Shown: positions 25,094-34,494 of the stretch, piece after piece | How positions within the stretch are numbered: position 1 is the first letter of the stretch | Layout of the letters: the number at the start of each line of letters is the position of its first letter | Assembly: GCA_910589015.1 (NCBI GenBank) | Contig: CAJUSA010000013.1 | Span: 1-64,000, forward strand | DNA: 64,000 nucleotides | From: an uncultured Christensenellaceae bacterium | Lineage (GTDB): Bacteria > Bacillota > Clostridia > Christensenellales > Borkfalkiaceae | Direction: 5' to 3' | Notes under the pieces: generated by a model | What the model was told of the DNA's origin: nothing | The model's input: only the letters and a program-made list of their open reading frames with translations | Database searches by the model: none | Position numbers and translations under genes: made by a program

Positions 25094-25464
25094 ACGGGAT
25101 CGAAGGATTAACGCGCCGCGAAAGTCAGGTCATGCGCGCCGTGTATACGCTGTCGTCGGGAAAGGAACGTTTTTTAGTCACGCTCTACGAACTCATCTGC
25201 GCCCTGCCTAAACGGGGCGGGTTCGACGAAGGCAAGGTGGAAAGCGCGCTCTCGGCGCTCGCGCTCGACGGATATTTTTCGCTTATTCCCACCGAACGCA
25301 AGGGGGAACGCACCTACGTCGTGCATATGCACGAGGCGGGGCTTGCCTTTGCGCGGCTCGATCTGCGGCGCAGGCGCAGTTTGCGGGTGCGGCTGCTTAT
25401 CACGGTTTTGTGCGGTGCACTGTCCGCTACGGTCGGCATTATTTTGAAAAGTATTTTCTCTTAA
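25090..25464 (+). CDS. Membrane-anchored winged-helix-like protein B
   Basis: A 124-residue protein built like its upstream neighbour: an N-terminal wHTH-like domain (LTRRESQVMRAVYTL, KVESALSALALDGYFSL, TYVVHMHEAGLAFARL) followed by a basic linker (RRRRSLRVR) and a C-terminal transmembrane helix. ATG 25090 overlaps the upstream stop by 4 nt. The pair may form a membrane-bound heterodimer. Their position just before the uvrB operon is noted, but a functional link is not shown. Confidence 0.7.
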   Translation: MNGIEGLTRRESQVMRAVYTLSSGKERFLVTLYELICALPKRGGFDEGKVESALSALALDGYFSLIPTERKGERTYVVHMHEAGLAFARLDLRRRRSLRVRLLITVLCGALSATVGIILKSIFS

Positions 25465-25518
25465 AAACGTTTGACAAATCGTGTCGAACGTTTTATAATA
25501 GAAACAAACAAACGTTCA
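25464..25518 (+). promoter_or_regulatory. uvrB promoter with three AACGTT palindromes
   Basis: TTGACA (25471-25476), 17-nt spacer, TATAAT (25494-25499). Three palindromic sites AAAACGTTTG (25464-25473), CGAACGTTTT (25485-25494) and CAAACGTTCA (25509-25518) cover the -35, the spacer/-10 and the start region. The first two also resemble the radical SAM promoter in order and position. The uvrB start lies about 190 nt further on, beyond a repeat element. Confidence 0.75.
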
Positions 25519-25545
25519 TTTGCTGCGCATTGGTGCTTAAAAATC

Positions 25546-25605
25546 TGTCATTCTGAGCTTGTCGAAGAATCCCAAAGAGACGTTTCGGCTACGCTCAACG
25601 TGACA
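25546..25605. repeat. Dispersed inverted-repeat element, copy 3
   Basis: Begins TGTCATTCTGAGCTTGTCGA and ends GCTCAACGTGACA. It sits inside the uvrB 5' untranslated region and would fold in the mRNA. Confidence 0.8.
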
Positions 25606-25696
25606 GGGGGGCGAGATAGGGAAACACGGCAATCCCACCGCCCCTGACGGCTCACCCCTTGATACAAGGGGGCGCAGGCGGAGAACAGGAAAAACA

Positions 25697-27658
25697 ATGG
25701 AACATCACGAATTTATCTTAAAATCGCCGTTTGCGCCTACGGGCGATCAGCCCGAGGCGATCGCAAAGCTGACCGAAGGCGTGAAAGACGGGATCCGCAC
25801 GCAGGTTCTCGTCGGCGTAACGGGCAGCGGCAAAACGTTTACCATGGCGAACGTCATCAAAAACGTGGGGCGACCCACGCTCGTGATCGCGCACAATAAA
25901 ACGCTTGCCGCGCAGCTTTGCAACGAATTCCGCGAATTTTTCCCCGAAAACCGCGTGGAATTTTTCGTTTCCTATTACGATTATTATCAGCCCGAAAGCT
26001 ACATTCCCCAAACCGATACGTATATCGAAAAAGACCTTTCCATGAACGACGAGATCGATAAACTGCGCAACGCCGCAACCTGTTCGCTCGGCGAGAGGGA
26101 CGACGTGATCGTCGTTTCTTCGGTTTCTTGCATTTACGGTTTGGGGGCGCCCGAGGAATTTTTCCGTTTGGGTATTTCGTTGCGTCCGGGGCAGGAACTT
26201 GCCCGCGACGAGCTGTTGCGCCGCCTTGTTGAAATTCACTATACCCGCAACGATACCGATTTTAAACGCTCGTGTTTCCGCGTGCGCGGCGACATCGTCG
26301 AAATTTTCCCCGCGTCCAATTCCGAGGTGGCGATTCGCGTGGGGTTCTTCGGCGACGAGATCGAAACGCTCGGCGAGTGCGATATCGTCACGGGCAAGAC
26401 GGTATCGGCGCTCAAACACGCCGTCATCTTCCCCGCGAGCCACTACGCCGTGGGCAGTGAAAAGCTGCAAAGCGCGTTATCGGTCATTGAAGAGGATATG
26501 CGCGGCGAGGTCAGGGCGTTCGAGGACGAAGGAAAGCTGTTGGAAGCGCAGCGCCTTCGTCAGCGCACCGAGCACGACCTCGAAATGCTGCGCGAAATCG
26601 GTTACTGTTCGGGCGTGGAAAACTATTCGCGTTATTTCGACGGCAGAAGTCCCGGGCAACCCTCGTTTACGCTGCTCGATTATTTTCCGCCGAATTTTCT
26701 TGTGTTTATCGACGAGAGCCACATGACGATCCCGCAGATCCGCGCCATGTATCACGGCGACCTCTCGCGCAAGACCAACCTTGTCAATTACGGATTCCGC
26801 TTAAAATCGGCTTACGACAACCGCCCTCTCACCTTCGAAGAGTTCGACGAGCGCGTGCCGCAGCTCATCTGCGTTTCCGCCACGCCCGCGCCCTACGAGC
26901 TTGAACAGGCGGGGCAGGTCGCCGAACAGCTTATCCGCCCCACGGGGCTGTTGGATCCCCCCGTCACCGTCAAACCGACCAAAGGGCAGATCGACGATTT
27001 GCTTTCGGAAATCAAAACGGTTACGGGCGCAGGCGGCAGGGTGCTTGTCACCACGCTCACCAAACGCATGGCGGAAAATCTTACCGATTACCTCAAAGAA
27101 AACGGTGTGAAGGTGCGTTACATGCACTCGGATATCGACGCGTTAGAGCGCATCGATATCGTAAACGGGTTGCGTTCGGGCGAGTTCGACGTGCTGTGCG
27201 GCATTAACCTGCTGCGCGAGGGACTGGATCTTCCCGAAGTGCGGCTTGTCGCCATTCTCGACGCCGATAAAGAAGGGTTTCTGCGCAGCGAAACCTCGCT
27301 CGTGCAGACCATCGGCAGAGCGGCGCGCAACGCCGAAGGCAGGGTGATCATGTACGCCGACACCGTGACGGACAGCATGAAACGCGCCATCGGCGAAACC
27401 GAACGCCGCCGCGGCGTGCAGAAGAAGTATAACGAGGAACACGGCATCACCCCGCGGACGATCGTCAAGGAAGTCAAGTCGTCTTTACTGATCACCGATA
27501 AAACGCGCAAGACCGAGGGGATCAAGGCGAAGGATATTCCCGAAGAAATCGAAAAACTCAAAGCGCTCATGAAAGTGGCGTCGGCGCAGCTCGATTTCGA
27601 GCGGGCGATCGAGATCCGCGAAACGATCGCGCAGTTGCGGCGGCGTCTGCGCGGATAA
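25697..27658 (+). CDS. uvrB: UvrABC excinuclease subunit B
   Basis: A 653-residue nucleotide-excision-repair helicase-like subunit. Walker A GVTGSGKTFT (about residue 40), the beta-hairpin region YYDYYQPESYIPQTDTYIEKD, Walker B VFIDESHMT, helicase motif VI region TIGRAARNAEGR, and the C-terminal UVR domain (SAQLDFERAIEIRETIAQLR) that contacts UvrC are all present. It verifies damage after UvrA loading. Weak AGGA ribosome site. The promoter carries candidate damage operators. uvrA follows after one gene. Confidence 0.97.
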   Translation: MEHHEFILKSPFAPTGDQPEAIAKLTEGVKDGIRTQVLVGVTGSGKTFTMANVIKNVGRPTLVIAHNKTLAAQLCNEFREFFPENRVEFFVSYYDYYQPESYIPQTDTYIEKDLSMNDEIDKLRNAATCSLGERDDVIVVSSVSCIYGLGAPEEFFRLGISLRPGQELARDELLRRLVEIHYTRNDTDFKRSCFRVRGDIVEIFPASNSEVAIRVGFFGDEIETLGECDIVTGKTVSALKHAVIFPASHYAVGSEKLQSALSVIEEDMRGEVRAFEDEGKLLEAQRLRQRTEHDLEMLREIGYCSGVENYSRYFDGRSPGQPSFTLLDYFPPNFLVFIDESHMTIPQIRAMYHGDLSRKTNLVNYGFRLKSAYDNRPLTFEEFDERVPQLICVSATPAPYELEQAGQVAEQLIRPTGLLDPPVTVKPTKGQIDDLLSEIKTVTGAGGRVLVTTLTKRMAENLTDYLKENGVKVRYMHSDIDALERIDIVNGLRSGEFDVLCGINLLREGLDLPEVRLVAILDADKEGFLRSETSLVQTIGRAARNAEGRVIMYADTVTDSMKRAIGETERRRGVQKKYNEEHGITPRTIVKEVKSSLLITDKTRKTEGIKAKDIPEEIEKLKALMKVASAQLDFERAIEIRETIAQLRRRLRG

Positions 27659-27672
27659 AAGAAGGAGGTCAT

Positions 27673-28260
27673 ATGAATATCGCAGTCGATATCGACGATA
27701 CGCTCAACATCGTGCAGCGTGCAAAGCTTGCCGAGGCGTACATAAAACGCAATCATCTTCCCTTTGAAATTACCGACCCGTATGCCGATAAATTCGTCAA
27801 GGTCGTCAACTGGCGCGAAGAGGACGCGATTGCGTTTATTCGTGACGGCGGCATGGTCGTGTTTACCGACGCGCCCGTGCGCAAGGGCGCGCGCGAAGCG
27901 CTCGAACGCTGGCGCGCGCAGGGGCATAACATCACGATTTTAACGTCCCGCCCCAAGGATTGGTTCATCAATCCCGAGGCGATTTCGCGCGACTGGCTGC
28001 AGAAGCGTAAGATCCCTTACGATACGCTCGCCGCGCAGATCGCGGATAAGGGAACGTATTGCCGCGAACACCGCATCGACGTGCTCGTCGATAACGACGT
28101 CGACCACTGCGTCGCGGCGCAGCAGCAGGGCGTTGCCGCCGTGCTCGCCGCGGGCAGGCATTGCATGAACCGCCTGAGCGAAGTGGAATTTTTCGCCTCT
28201 GACTGGGAAGGCATCGAACGGTGCGTCGCCGAGATCGCGCGGCGCAAAGGACTGATATGA
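27673..28260 (+). CDS. HAD-superfamily hydrolase, 5'-nucleotidase-like
   Basis: A 195-residue HAD-fold protein. Motif I is VDIDDTLN (DxDxT) at the N-terminus, motif II is ILTSRPKDW, and VDNDVDHC is the motif III/IV region. The pattern resembles the 5'(3')-deoxyribonucleotidase-like group. AAGGAGG precedes ATG 27673. It lies between uvrB and uvrA and overlaps uvrA by ATGA, so it is co-expressed with repair genes; a nucleotide clean-up role is inferred only from context. Confidence 0.82.
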   Translation: MNIAVDIDDTLNIVQRAKLAEAYIKRNHLPFEITDPYADKFVKVVNWREEDAIAFIRDGGMVVFTDAPVRKGAREALERWRAQGHNITILTSRPKDWFINPEAISRDWLQKRKIPYDTLAAQIADKGTYCREHRIDVLVDNDVDHCVAAQQQGVAAVLAAGRHCMNRLSEVEFFASDWEGIERCVAEIARRKGLI

Positions 28261-31070
28261 AGGAAGAAATTTACGTTAAAGGCGCAAAGGAAAACAATCT
28301 GAAAAATATCGACGTGCATGTGCCGCGCGGTTCGCTCACCGTGTTTACGGGCGTTTCGGGCTCGGGCAAGTCTACGCTGGCGTTCGATACGATCTTTGCG
28401 GAAGGGCAGCGGCGGTATATGGAAAGTCTTTCTTCCTATGCGCGGCAGTTTTTGGGCATGATGGAAAAGCCCGACGTCGAGCGTATCGACGGGCTTTCGC
28501 CCGCCATTTCGATCGATCAGAAAACGACTTCCAAAAATCCCCGTTCGACGGTTGGCACCGTGACGGAAATTTACGATTATCTGCGCCTTTTGTATGCGCG
28601 CGCGGGTACGCCGCACTGCCCCAAATGCGGAAAAGAGATCAAACGCCGCACGGTGGACGAGATTGCCGACCGCGTTATGGAACTGCCCGCAGGCAGCAAG
28701 ATCCTCATCGACGCGCCCGTTGTGCGCGGCAAAAAGGGCGAATTTCAAAAGGAATTGCAGGGATACCGCAAAAGCGGATACGCCCGCGTGAAGATCGACG
28801 GCATCGTTTACGACTTGCAGGAAGAGATCAAACTCGAAAAGAATATCCGTCACAACGTGAGCGTGGTCGTCGACCGCCTTGTCATCAAAGAGGGCATGCT
28901 CAAACGCCTGACCGAGAGTCTCGAAACGGCGCTGAAACTTGCCGACGGGCTGGTCGTCATCGACTGCGAGGGCGAGGAAACGCTCTATTCTTCGCGTTAT
29001 TCCTGCCCCGACTGCGATATTTCGATCGAGGAAATCGAGCCGCGTCTGTTTTCCTTCAACACCCCGTGGGGCGCGTGCCCCGCATGCACGGGGCTGGGAT
29101 TTACGCAGGCGGTCGATCCCGATCTGTTGTGCCCCGACAAGAGCAAAACGCTGCGCGAGGGCGCGATTCATGCAAGCGGCTGGATGCTCGAGAGCAATTC
29201 CACCAACCTCATGTACGTCACCGCGCTTGCAAAACGCTACGGTTTTTCGCTCGACGTGCCCGTAAGCGAGCTGCCCAAGTCGGCTTACGATATTCTCATG
29301 TACGGTAACGGCGGCGAAAAGATCAACCTCGATTATAAGACGCACGCCTTTTCGGGAAGTTATTCCATGAGCTGGGAAGGGTTCGTGAATAACCTGCAAC
29401 GGCGGTATGCGCAGACGAGCTCGACGGGCGTCAAGTGGGATATCGAGCGGTACATGCGTACGTCCGATTGCCCCGTCTGCCGCGGAAAACGCCTCAAAAA
29501 AGAGGCGCTCGCCGTCACGGTGGGCGGCAAAAATATTGCGGAACTTTGCGACATGCCCGTGCGCAATATCGCCGCGTTTCTCGACGGACTGATTTTAACG
29601 CCTACGCAGGAAAAAATCGCCGCCGTCGTTCTGAAAGAAATTAAAAGCCGTATCGAATTTTTGATCGGCGTGGGGCTCGATTATTTAACGCTTTCGCGTT
29701 CGGCGGCGACGCTTTCGGGCGGCGAGAGCCAGCGTATCCGTCTTGCCACGCAAATCGGCAGCGCGCTCACGGGCGTGCTGTATATTCTCGACGAGCCGAG
29801 CATCGGGCTACATCAGCGCGACAACGACAAGCTGCTGCAATCGCTCAAAGGACTGCGCGATCTGGGTAATACGCTCATCGTTGTCGAACACGACGAAGAC
29901 ACCATGCGCGCCGCCGACTATCTCGTCGATATCGGGCCGCAGGCGGGCGTACACGGGGGCGAAGTCGTGGCGTGCGGCAGTGTGGAAGATATCTGCGCCG
30001 CGCCGCGCTCGGTCACAGGCGATTATCTTTCGGGCAGAAAGAAGATCGCCGTGCCTTCCGTTCGCAAAGCGCCCGACGGCAGAGTGTTCCGTGTAGAGGA
30101 CTGCCGTCAGAATAATCTGAAAGGGTTTACGGCGGAAATCCCTGCGGGGCTGATCACCGCCGTCACGGGCGTTTCGGGCTCGGGCAAGTCTTCGCTCGTC
30201 AACGAAATTATTCTGCCCGTGCTTTCCAACAATTTGGGCGGTGCGCGTCTGCCGCAGGGCAAACACGGCGTGTTTTCGGGGCTCGAATACTTCGATAAAG
30301 TCGTGGCGATCGACCAATCGCCCATCGGCAGAACGCCGCGTTCCAACCCCGCGACCTATACGGGCGCGTTCGGCGGGATCCGCGAGCTGTTCGCCGCCTC
30401 GCAAGACGCCAAACAAATGGGCTTCAAGGCGGGCAGATTTTCCTTCAACGTGGCGGGCGGACGGTGCGAGAACTGTCAGGGCGACGGTATTATGAAGATC
30501 GAAATGCACTTTTTGCCCGACGTCTACGTTCCCTGCGAAGTGTGCGGCGGCAAACGTTATAACCGCGAAACGCTCGAAGTGCATTACAAGGGCAAGACCA
30601 TTGCCGACGTGCTCGACATGACGGTAGAAGAGGCGTGCGAGTTTTTCCGCAACGTATCGTCGATTTATAACAAGGTCGCCGCGCTCAACGAGGTGGGGCT
30701 TGGCTATATCAAATTAGGGCAAAGCTCGACGACGCTTTCGGGCGGCGAAGCGCAGCGCGTGAAGCTGGCAACCGAGCTTTCGCGCCGCTCGACGGGCAAA
30801 ACGGTGTATATTCTCGACGAACCGACGACGGGACTTTCGAGTTACGACGTGGACAAGCTCGTTTCGATCTTACTGCGTCTGCGCGACGGGGGTAACACCG
30901 TCGTCGTCATCGAGCACAATCTCGACGTCGTGAAGATTGCCGATCATATCATCGACCTCGGACCGGACGGCGGCGACGGCGGCGGCGAAATTCTGTGCAC
31001 GGGCACGCCCGAAGAGATTGCGCGCGCCGAAAAGAGCTACACGGGGCAGTTTTTGAAAAAAGTATTGTAA
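28257..31070 (+). CDS. uvrA: UvrABC excinuclease subunit A
   Basis: A 937-residue DNA-damage-sensing ABC ATPase. Two Walker A motifs (GVSGSGKSTLAFDT near residue 33 and GVSGSGKSSLVNEI in the second half), two signature motifs (LSGGESQRIRLA, LSGGEAQRVKLA), and two zinc-finger modules (CPDCD...CPACTG and CENCQ...CEVCGG) are intact. It loads UvrB on lesions. The ATG at 28257 overlaps the HAD gene stop by 4 nt; the longer open frame upstream is inside that gene. Confidence 0.97.
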   Translation: MKEEIYVKGAKENNLKNIDVHVPRGSLTVFTGVSGSGKSTLAFDTIFAEGQRRYMESLSSYARQFLGMMEKPDVERIDGLSPAISIDQKTTSKNPRSTVGTVTEIYDYLRLLYARAGTPHCPKCGKEIKRRTVDEIADRVMELPAGSKILIDAPVVRGKKGEFQKELQGYRKSGYARVKIDGIVYDLQEEIKLEKNIRHNVSVVVDRLVIKEGMLKRLTESLETALKLADGLVVIDCEGEETLYSSRYSCPDCDISIEEIEPRLFSFNTPWGACPACTGLGFTQAVDPDLLCPDKSKTLREGAIHASGWMLESNSTNLMYVTALAKRYGFSLDVPVSELPKSAYDILMYGNGGEKINLDYKTHAFSGSYSMSWEGFVNNLQRRYAQTSSTGVKWDIERYMRTSDCPVCRGKRLKKEALAVTVGGKNIAELCDMPVRNIAAFLDGLILTPTQEKIAAVVLKEIKSRIEFLIGVGLDYLTLSRSAATLSGGESQRIRLATQIGSALTGVLYILDEPSIGLHQRDNDKLLQSLKGLRDLGNTLIVVEHDEDTMRAADYLVDIGPQAGVHGGEVVACGSVEDICAAPRSVTGDYLSGRKKIAVPSVRKAPDGRVFRVEDCRQNNLKGFTAEIPAGLITAVTGVSGSGKSSLVNEIILPVLSNNLGGARLPQGKHGVFSGLEYFDKVVAIDQSPIGRTPRSNPATYTGAFGGIRELFAASQDAKQMGFKAGRFSFNVAGGRCENCQGDGIMKIEMHFLPDVYVPCEVCGGKRYNRETLEVHYKGKTIADVLDMTVEEACEFFRNVSSIYNKVAALNEVGLGYIKLGQSSTTLSGGEAQRVKLATELSRRSTGKTVYILDEPTTGLSSYDVDKLVSILLRLRDGGNTVVVIEHNLDVVKIADHIIDLGPDGGDGGGEILCTGTPEEIARAEKSYTGQFLKKVL

Positions 31071-31081
31071 ATTCGGGAAAG

Positions 31082-31171
31082 GGATTCTTCGGACTTCGCC
31101 CTCAGAATGACAAAATAGCACGGTTTCCGGATCGGGCAGTTACTGTCATTCCGAGCGTAGCCGAGGAATCT
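31082..31171. repeat. Dispersed repeat, two inverted half-elements
   Basis: A half ending GCCCTCAGAATGACA (31082-31112) and an opposite half beginning TGTCATTCCGAGCGTAGCCG (31144-31171) flank about 30 bp of unique sequence between uvrA and the aminotransferase. Confidence 0.7.
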
Positions 31172-31195
31172 CTTCATGAAATAAAAAAGGAAAAC

Positions 31196-32377
31196 ATGAT
31201 GATAAACGAAAAAATGCGGCAATTAGGGCGGGAACGCTCGGCGATCCGCGAACTGTTTGAATACGGGAACGCGCGCGCGCAGGAAATCGGTAGGGAAAAC
31301 GTGTTCGATTTTTCCCTCGGTAATCCGAGCATTCCCGCGCCTGCTTGCGTCGAGCAGGAAATCAAGCGTTTGCTAAGCGACTTGCCGCCCAAGGTGTTGC
31401 ACGGTTATACCTCTGCGGCGGGCGACGCGCAGGTGCGTGATTCGGTGGCAAACTACATATCGGATGCGTCCGGCGTACCTATGGACGGGGATCACGTCTA
31501 CATGACGTGCGGGGCGGCGGCGTCGCTCACGATTGCGTTGAAGGCGCTGTGCGAAAAGGACGACGAATTTGTCGTGATCGCGCCGTATTTTCCCGAATAC
31601 CGCGTGTTTATCGAGAACGCGGGGGGCATGGTGCGGGTTGCGCGCGCAGACGGGCGTTTCCGTCTTGACATGGGTGCGTTGGATCGTGCGATCACGGAAA
31701 AAACCAAAGCCGTGATCATCAATTCGCCCAACAATCCCGCGGGAACGGTATACGGCGAAAACGAGCTGAAAGAGCTTGCCGCGTTACTGAATAAAAAGAG
31801 CGCGCAAAAGGGCGCGCCGATCTTTCTGATCGCCGACGAACCTTACCGCGAACTCACTTACGGCGCCAAGGTGCCGTATCCCGCCGCGTATTACCGCGAT
31901 ACGATCGTGTGTTATTCCTTTTCGAAGTCGCTTTCGCTGGCGGGCGAACGCATCGGCTATATCGCCGTTCCGCCGCAGAGTGCGCATGCCGACGATGTGT
32001 TTGCCGCCGTGTGCGGCGCGGGCAGAAGTCTGGGTTACGTCTGCGCGCCCGCGCTCTTTCAACGCGTCTGCGCGGCGTGCTTGGGGAAGTCGGGCGATAT
32101 TGCGCAATACCGCGAAAACCGCGATCTTCTTTACAATGCGTTGCGGTCGTTCGGTTACGAATGCGTCGAACCCGAGGGCGCGTTTTATCTGTTCGTCAAA
32201 TCGCCCCTGCCCGACGCGAAAGTCTTTTGCGAACGGGCGAAAAAGTTCGAATTATTGCTCGTTCCTTCCGATAGTTTCGGCGTAGAGGGCTATGTGCGCA
32301 TTTCGTATTGCGTCAAGCGGGAAACGATTGAACGTTCGCTGCCCGCTTTTGAAAAGCTGATCCGAACGTGCCGATAA
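31196..32377 (+). CDS. PLP-dependent class I aminotransferase
   Basis: A 393-residue fold-type I aminotransferase, close to aspartate or aromatic aminotransferases. Residues visible are NSPNNPAGTVY, IADEPYREL (PLP-contacting Asp/Tyr) and SFSKSLSLAGERIGY with the PLP-binding Lys. AAGG lies 5 nt before ATG 31196; ATG 31199 is equally possible. The gene is monocistronic or read through from uvrA. Exact amino-acid substrate cannot be set. Confidence 0.9.
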   Translation: MMINEKMRQLGRERSAIRELFEYGNARAQEIGRENVFDFSLGNPSIPAPACVEQEIKRLLSDLPPKVLHGYTSAAGDAQVRDSVANYISDASGVPMDGDHVYMTCGAAASLTIALKALCEKDDEFVVIAPYFPEYRVFIENAGGMVRVARADGRFRLDMGALDRAITEKTKAVIINSPNNPAGTVYGENELKELAALLNKKSAQKGAPIFLIADEPYRELTYGAKVPYPAAYYRDTIVCYSFSKSLSLAGERIGYIAVPPQSAHADDVFAAVCGAGRSLGYVCAPALFQRVCAACLGKSGDIAQYRENRDLLYNALRSFGYECVEPEGAFYLFVKSPLPDAKVFCERAKKFELLLVPSDSFGVEGYVRISYCVKRETIERSLPAFEKLIRTCR

Positions 32378-32455
32378 CCTAAAACGAAAAAATAAATTCC
32401 TTTGTATAAAAATTTTGCCGTTTCGCAAAATGACATTATACGGAGGAATTTTTTT

Positions 32456-33001
32456 ATGAAAGCAACGGGAATCGTGCGGAGAATCGACGAGTTGGGCAGG
32501 GTGGTGATCCCGAAAGAGATCCGCCGCACGCTGCGTATCCGCGAAGGCGATCCTTTGGAACTCTTTACCGACCGCGACGAGCTGATGCTCAAAAAATATT
32601 CGCCGATCGCGTCGGTGGAACGCTTTGCCGAGGCAACGGCAAAGTCTTTGAACGAACAGAGCGGATATCTTTCCGCGATTACCGATACCGACGCGGTGTT
32701 AAGCGCTTACGGGCAGGGCAAGCGCGCCATTGTATCGAAAACGATTTCGGAAGAGATGACCGAGGTGTTAAAGTCGCGCAGAAGTTACTTTGCCTGTCTG
32801 GCGGAAGGAGGCAAGGTCATTCCGATCGCCGAAGGCGACGACGAGCATTTTACGGCGCAGGTCATCGTGCCCATCGTAACGGGCGGCGACTGCCTCGGCG
32901 CGGTCATTCTGCTTTCGGGCGACGAAGGGGCGATCATGGATAACGCCGCCGTCAAGCTCGCCCGCCTCACCGCGGACATCATTGCCAATCAGTTCGAATA
33001 A
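32456..33001 (+). CDS. spoVT: Stage V sporulation protein T (AbrB family)
   Basis: A 181-residue transcription factor. The N-terminal swapped-hairpin AbrB domain (residues 1-50: TGIVRRIDELGRVVIPKEIRRTLRIREGDPLE) is nearly canonical. The C-terminal GAF-like domain (about 55-181) matches SpoVT. In Bacillus it tunes late forespore genes. CGGAGGAA precedes ATG 32456. The spoVT-spoVB-mazG order is the same as the conserved Bacillota cluster. Confidence 0.93.
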   Translation: MKATGIVRRIDELGRVVIPKEIRRTLRIREGDPLELFTDRDELMLKKYSPIASVERFAEATAKSLNEQSGYLSAITDTDAVLSAYGQGKRAIVSKTISEEMTEVLKSRRSYFACLAEGGKVIPIAEGDDEHFTAQVIVPIVTGGDCLGAVILLSGDEGAIMDNAAVKLARLTADIIANQFE

Positions 33002-33045
33002 GCACGGCGAACCCCCTTTGTAAGGCATGCAGGGGGATCTACATA

Positions 33046-34494
33046 ATGAAACACGCAGCTTTCCTCAAAAACGTCGCCGTGATCTCGGCGGGCGGAATCA
33101 TCGCAAAAGCCATCGGGGCGTTATACCGCATCGCGCTCGTGGGGCATTTGGGCGGATACGGCATGGGACTTTATCAGATGACCTATCCGCTCTTTTGTTT
33201 TTTGCTTACGTTTTCGTCGGCGGGGATCCCGTCGGCGTTTTCCCGTATCGTTGCAAACGAAACGGCGCGGGGACGGCATACGCGTTCGACCTTAAAGACC
33301 ACGCTGTTGCTGTTTGCGGCGGCGGGGCTGGGCGGCGCCATGCTCATGGGGCTCTTTGCTCCCGTCATGTCTGCCATGCAAGGCGACGAAAACCTGTTTG
33401 CGTGTTATCTGGCGCTTGCGCCCTCGGTTTTTTTCGTGGCGATCATCGCCGTTTTGCGCGGGTATTTTCAGGGCGGCAGCGACATGGCGCCGACCGCGCT
33501 TTCCGAGGTGGTCGAACAACTCGTCAAAGCGTCGCTCGGGTTGTTTTTCGCAAGCCGTTATGCGGGCAGCGTGCGCGCCGTGGTGTACGCGCTCGGCGCG
33601 GTGACCGTATCCGAAATCGTCGCGCTTGTGTTTTTACTCGTGCGTTTGCAACGCGAAAAACGCGCCGCGCCCGCGCTGTTCAGCGTTCATAAAACCAAGA
33701 GTACGGATATCCTGAAAAACGTGTTGCCCGTCATGATCGCCGCGGCGATCCTGCCTTTGTCGCAAACGGCTGACAGCGTGCTGCTCGTGCGGTTGCTGCC
33801 CTGCGAACGTTCGCGCGCGGTATCGCTCTACGGGCTCTTTGCGGGCGGGGCGATTTCGCTCGTCAATCTTCCCGCAACGGCTTGTTACGGGCTTGCCGCG
33901 GCAACCGTGCCCGCCGTTTCGGCGCGTTGCGCGCGCGGCGACGAAGAGGGCGCGAAAAAAAGCGCGCTCTTTTCGCTGGTGATCACGTTTGCGCTTTCGC
34001 TCTGTTGCACGCTGGGGTTGTTCGTGCTCGCAAAATTCGTCGTATCCCTGCTCTATCCCTCGCTCGGCACGGAGGATGCGCGCACGCTCGTGTCGCTTGT
34101 GCGTATGCTTGCAGTTTCCGCCGTAACGGTATCGGGCATCGATACGCTTGCCGCCTGCCTGACGGGCATGGGGCGGGCGAACAAAGCGGCGCTTTCGATG
34201 CTCATCGCCGTCGTGTGTAAAACGGCGTTGCAGTTCGCGCTTGTTCCCGTTTTTTCGGCGACGGGGGCGGCGATTGCCGCAAACGTCTGTTATATGATTG
34301 CTTTTTCGCTCGATTTGTTTTATACTGTAAGAAAAACAAAGAGGAAGCATCATGATAACGGTAATCGGACTGGGAACGGAAAAAGGCGATTTGACGAAGA
34401 AGGGGCTTGCCGCCCTGAAACGGGCGGAACGCGTATTCGTGAGAAATTCGTCGCCCGTATCCGAAGGTTTGAAAGAGGAAGGAATAAACTTTGA
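33046..34494 (+). CDS. SpoVB/MurJ-like flippase with extended C-terminus
   Basis: A 482-residue MOP-superfamily protein with 12-14 transmembrane helices, next to spoVT and mazG as in the Bacillus spoVT-spoVB-yabN order. It would flip lipid-linked cell-wall or cortex precursors. RBS GGGGG precedes ATG 33046. The natural C-terminus is around LDLFYTVRKTKRKH; the frame then continues about 45 codons, 143 nt into mazG in another frame, with low-complexity charged residues. The original stop was probably lost. Confidence 0.88.
   Translation: MKHAAFLKNVAVISAGGIIAKAIGALYRIALVGHLGGYGMGLYQMTYPLFCFLLTFSSAGIPSAFSRIVANETARGRHTRSTLKTTLLLFAAAGLGGAMLMGLFAPVMSAMQGDENLFACYLALAPSVFFVAIIAVLRGYFQGGSDMAPTALSEVVEQLVKASLGLFFASRYAGSVRAVVYALGAVTVSEIVALVFLLVRLQREKRAAPALFSVHKTKSTDILKNVLPVMIAAAILPLSQTADSVLLVRLLPCERSRAVSLYGLFAGGAISLVNLPATACYGLAAATVPAVSARCARGDEEGAKKSALFSLVITFALSLCCTLGLFVLAKFVVSLLYPSLGTEDARTLVSLVRMLAVSAVTVSGIDTLAACLTGMGRANKAALSMLIAVVCKTALQFALVPVFSATGAAIAANVCYMIAFSLDLFYTVRKTKRKHHDNGNRTGNGKRRFDEEGACRPETGGTRIREKFVARIRRFERGRNKL

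Noticed and set aside
28017..29399. 460-codon minus-strand open frame over uvrA
   Set aside because: Shadow frame; uvrA on the plus strand is unambiguous.
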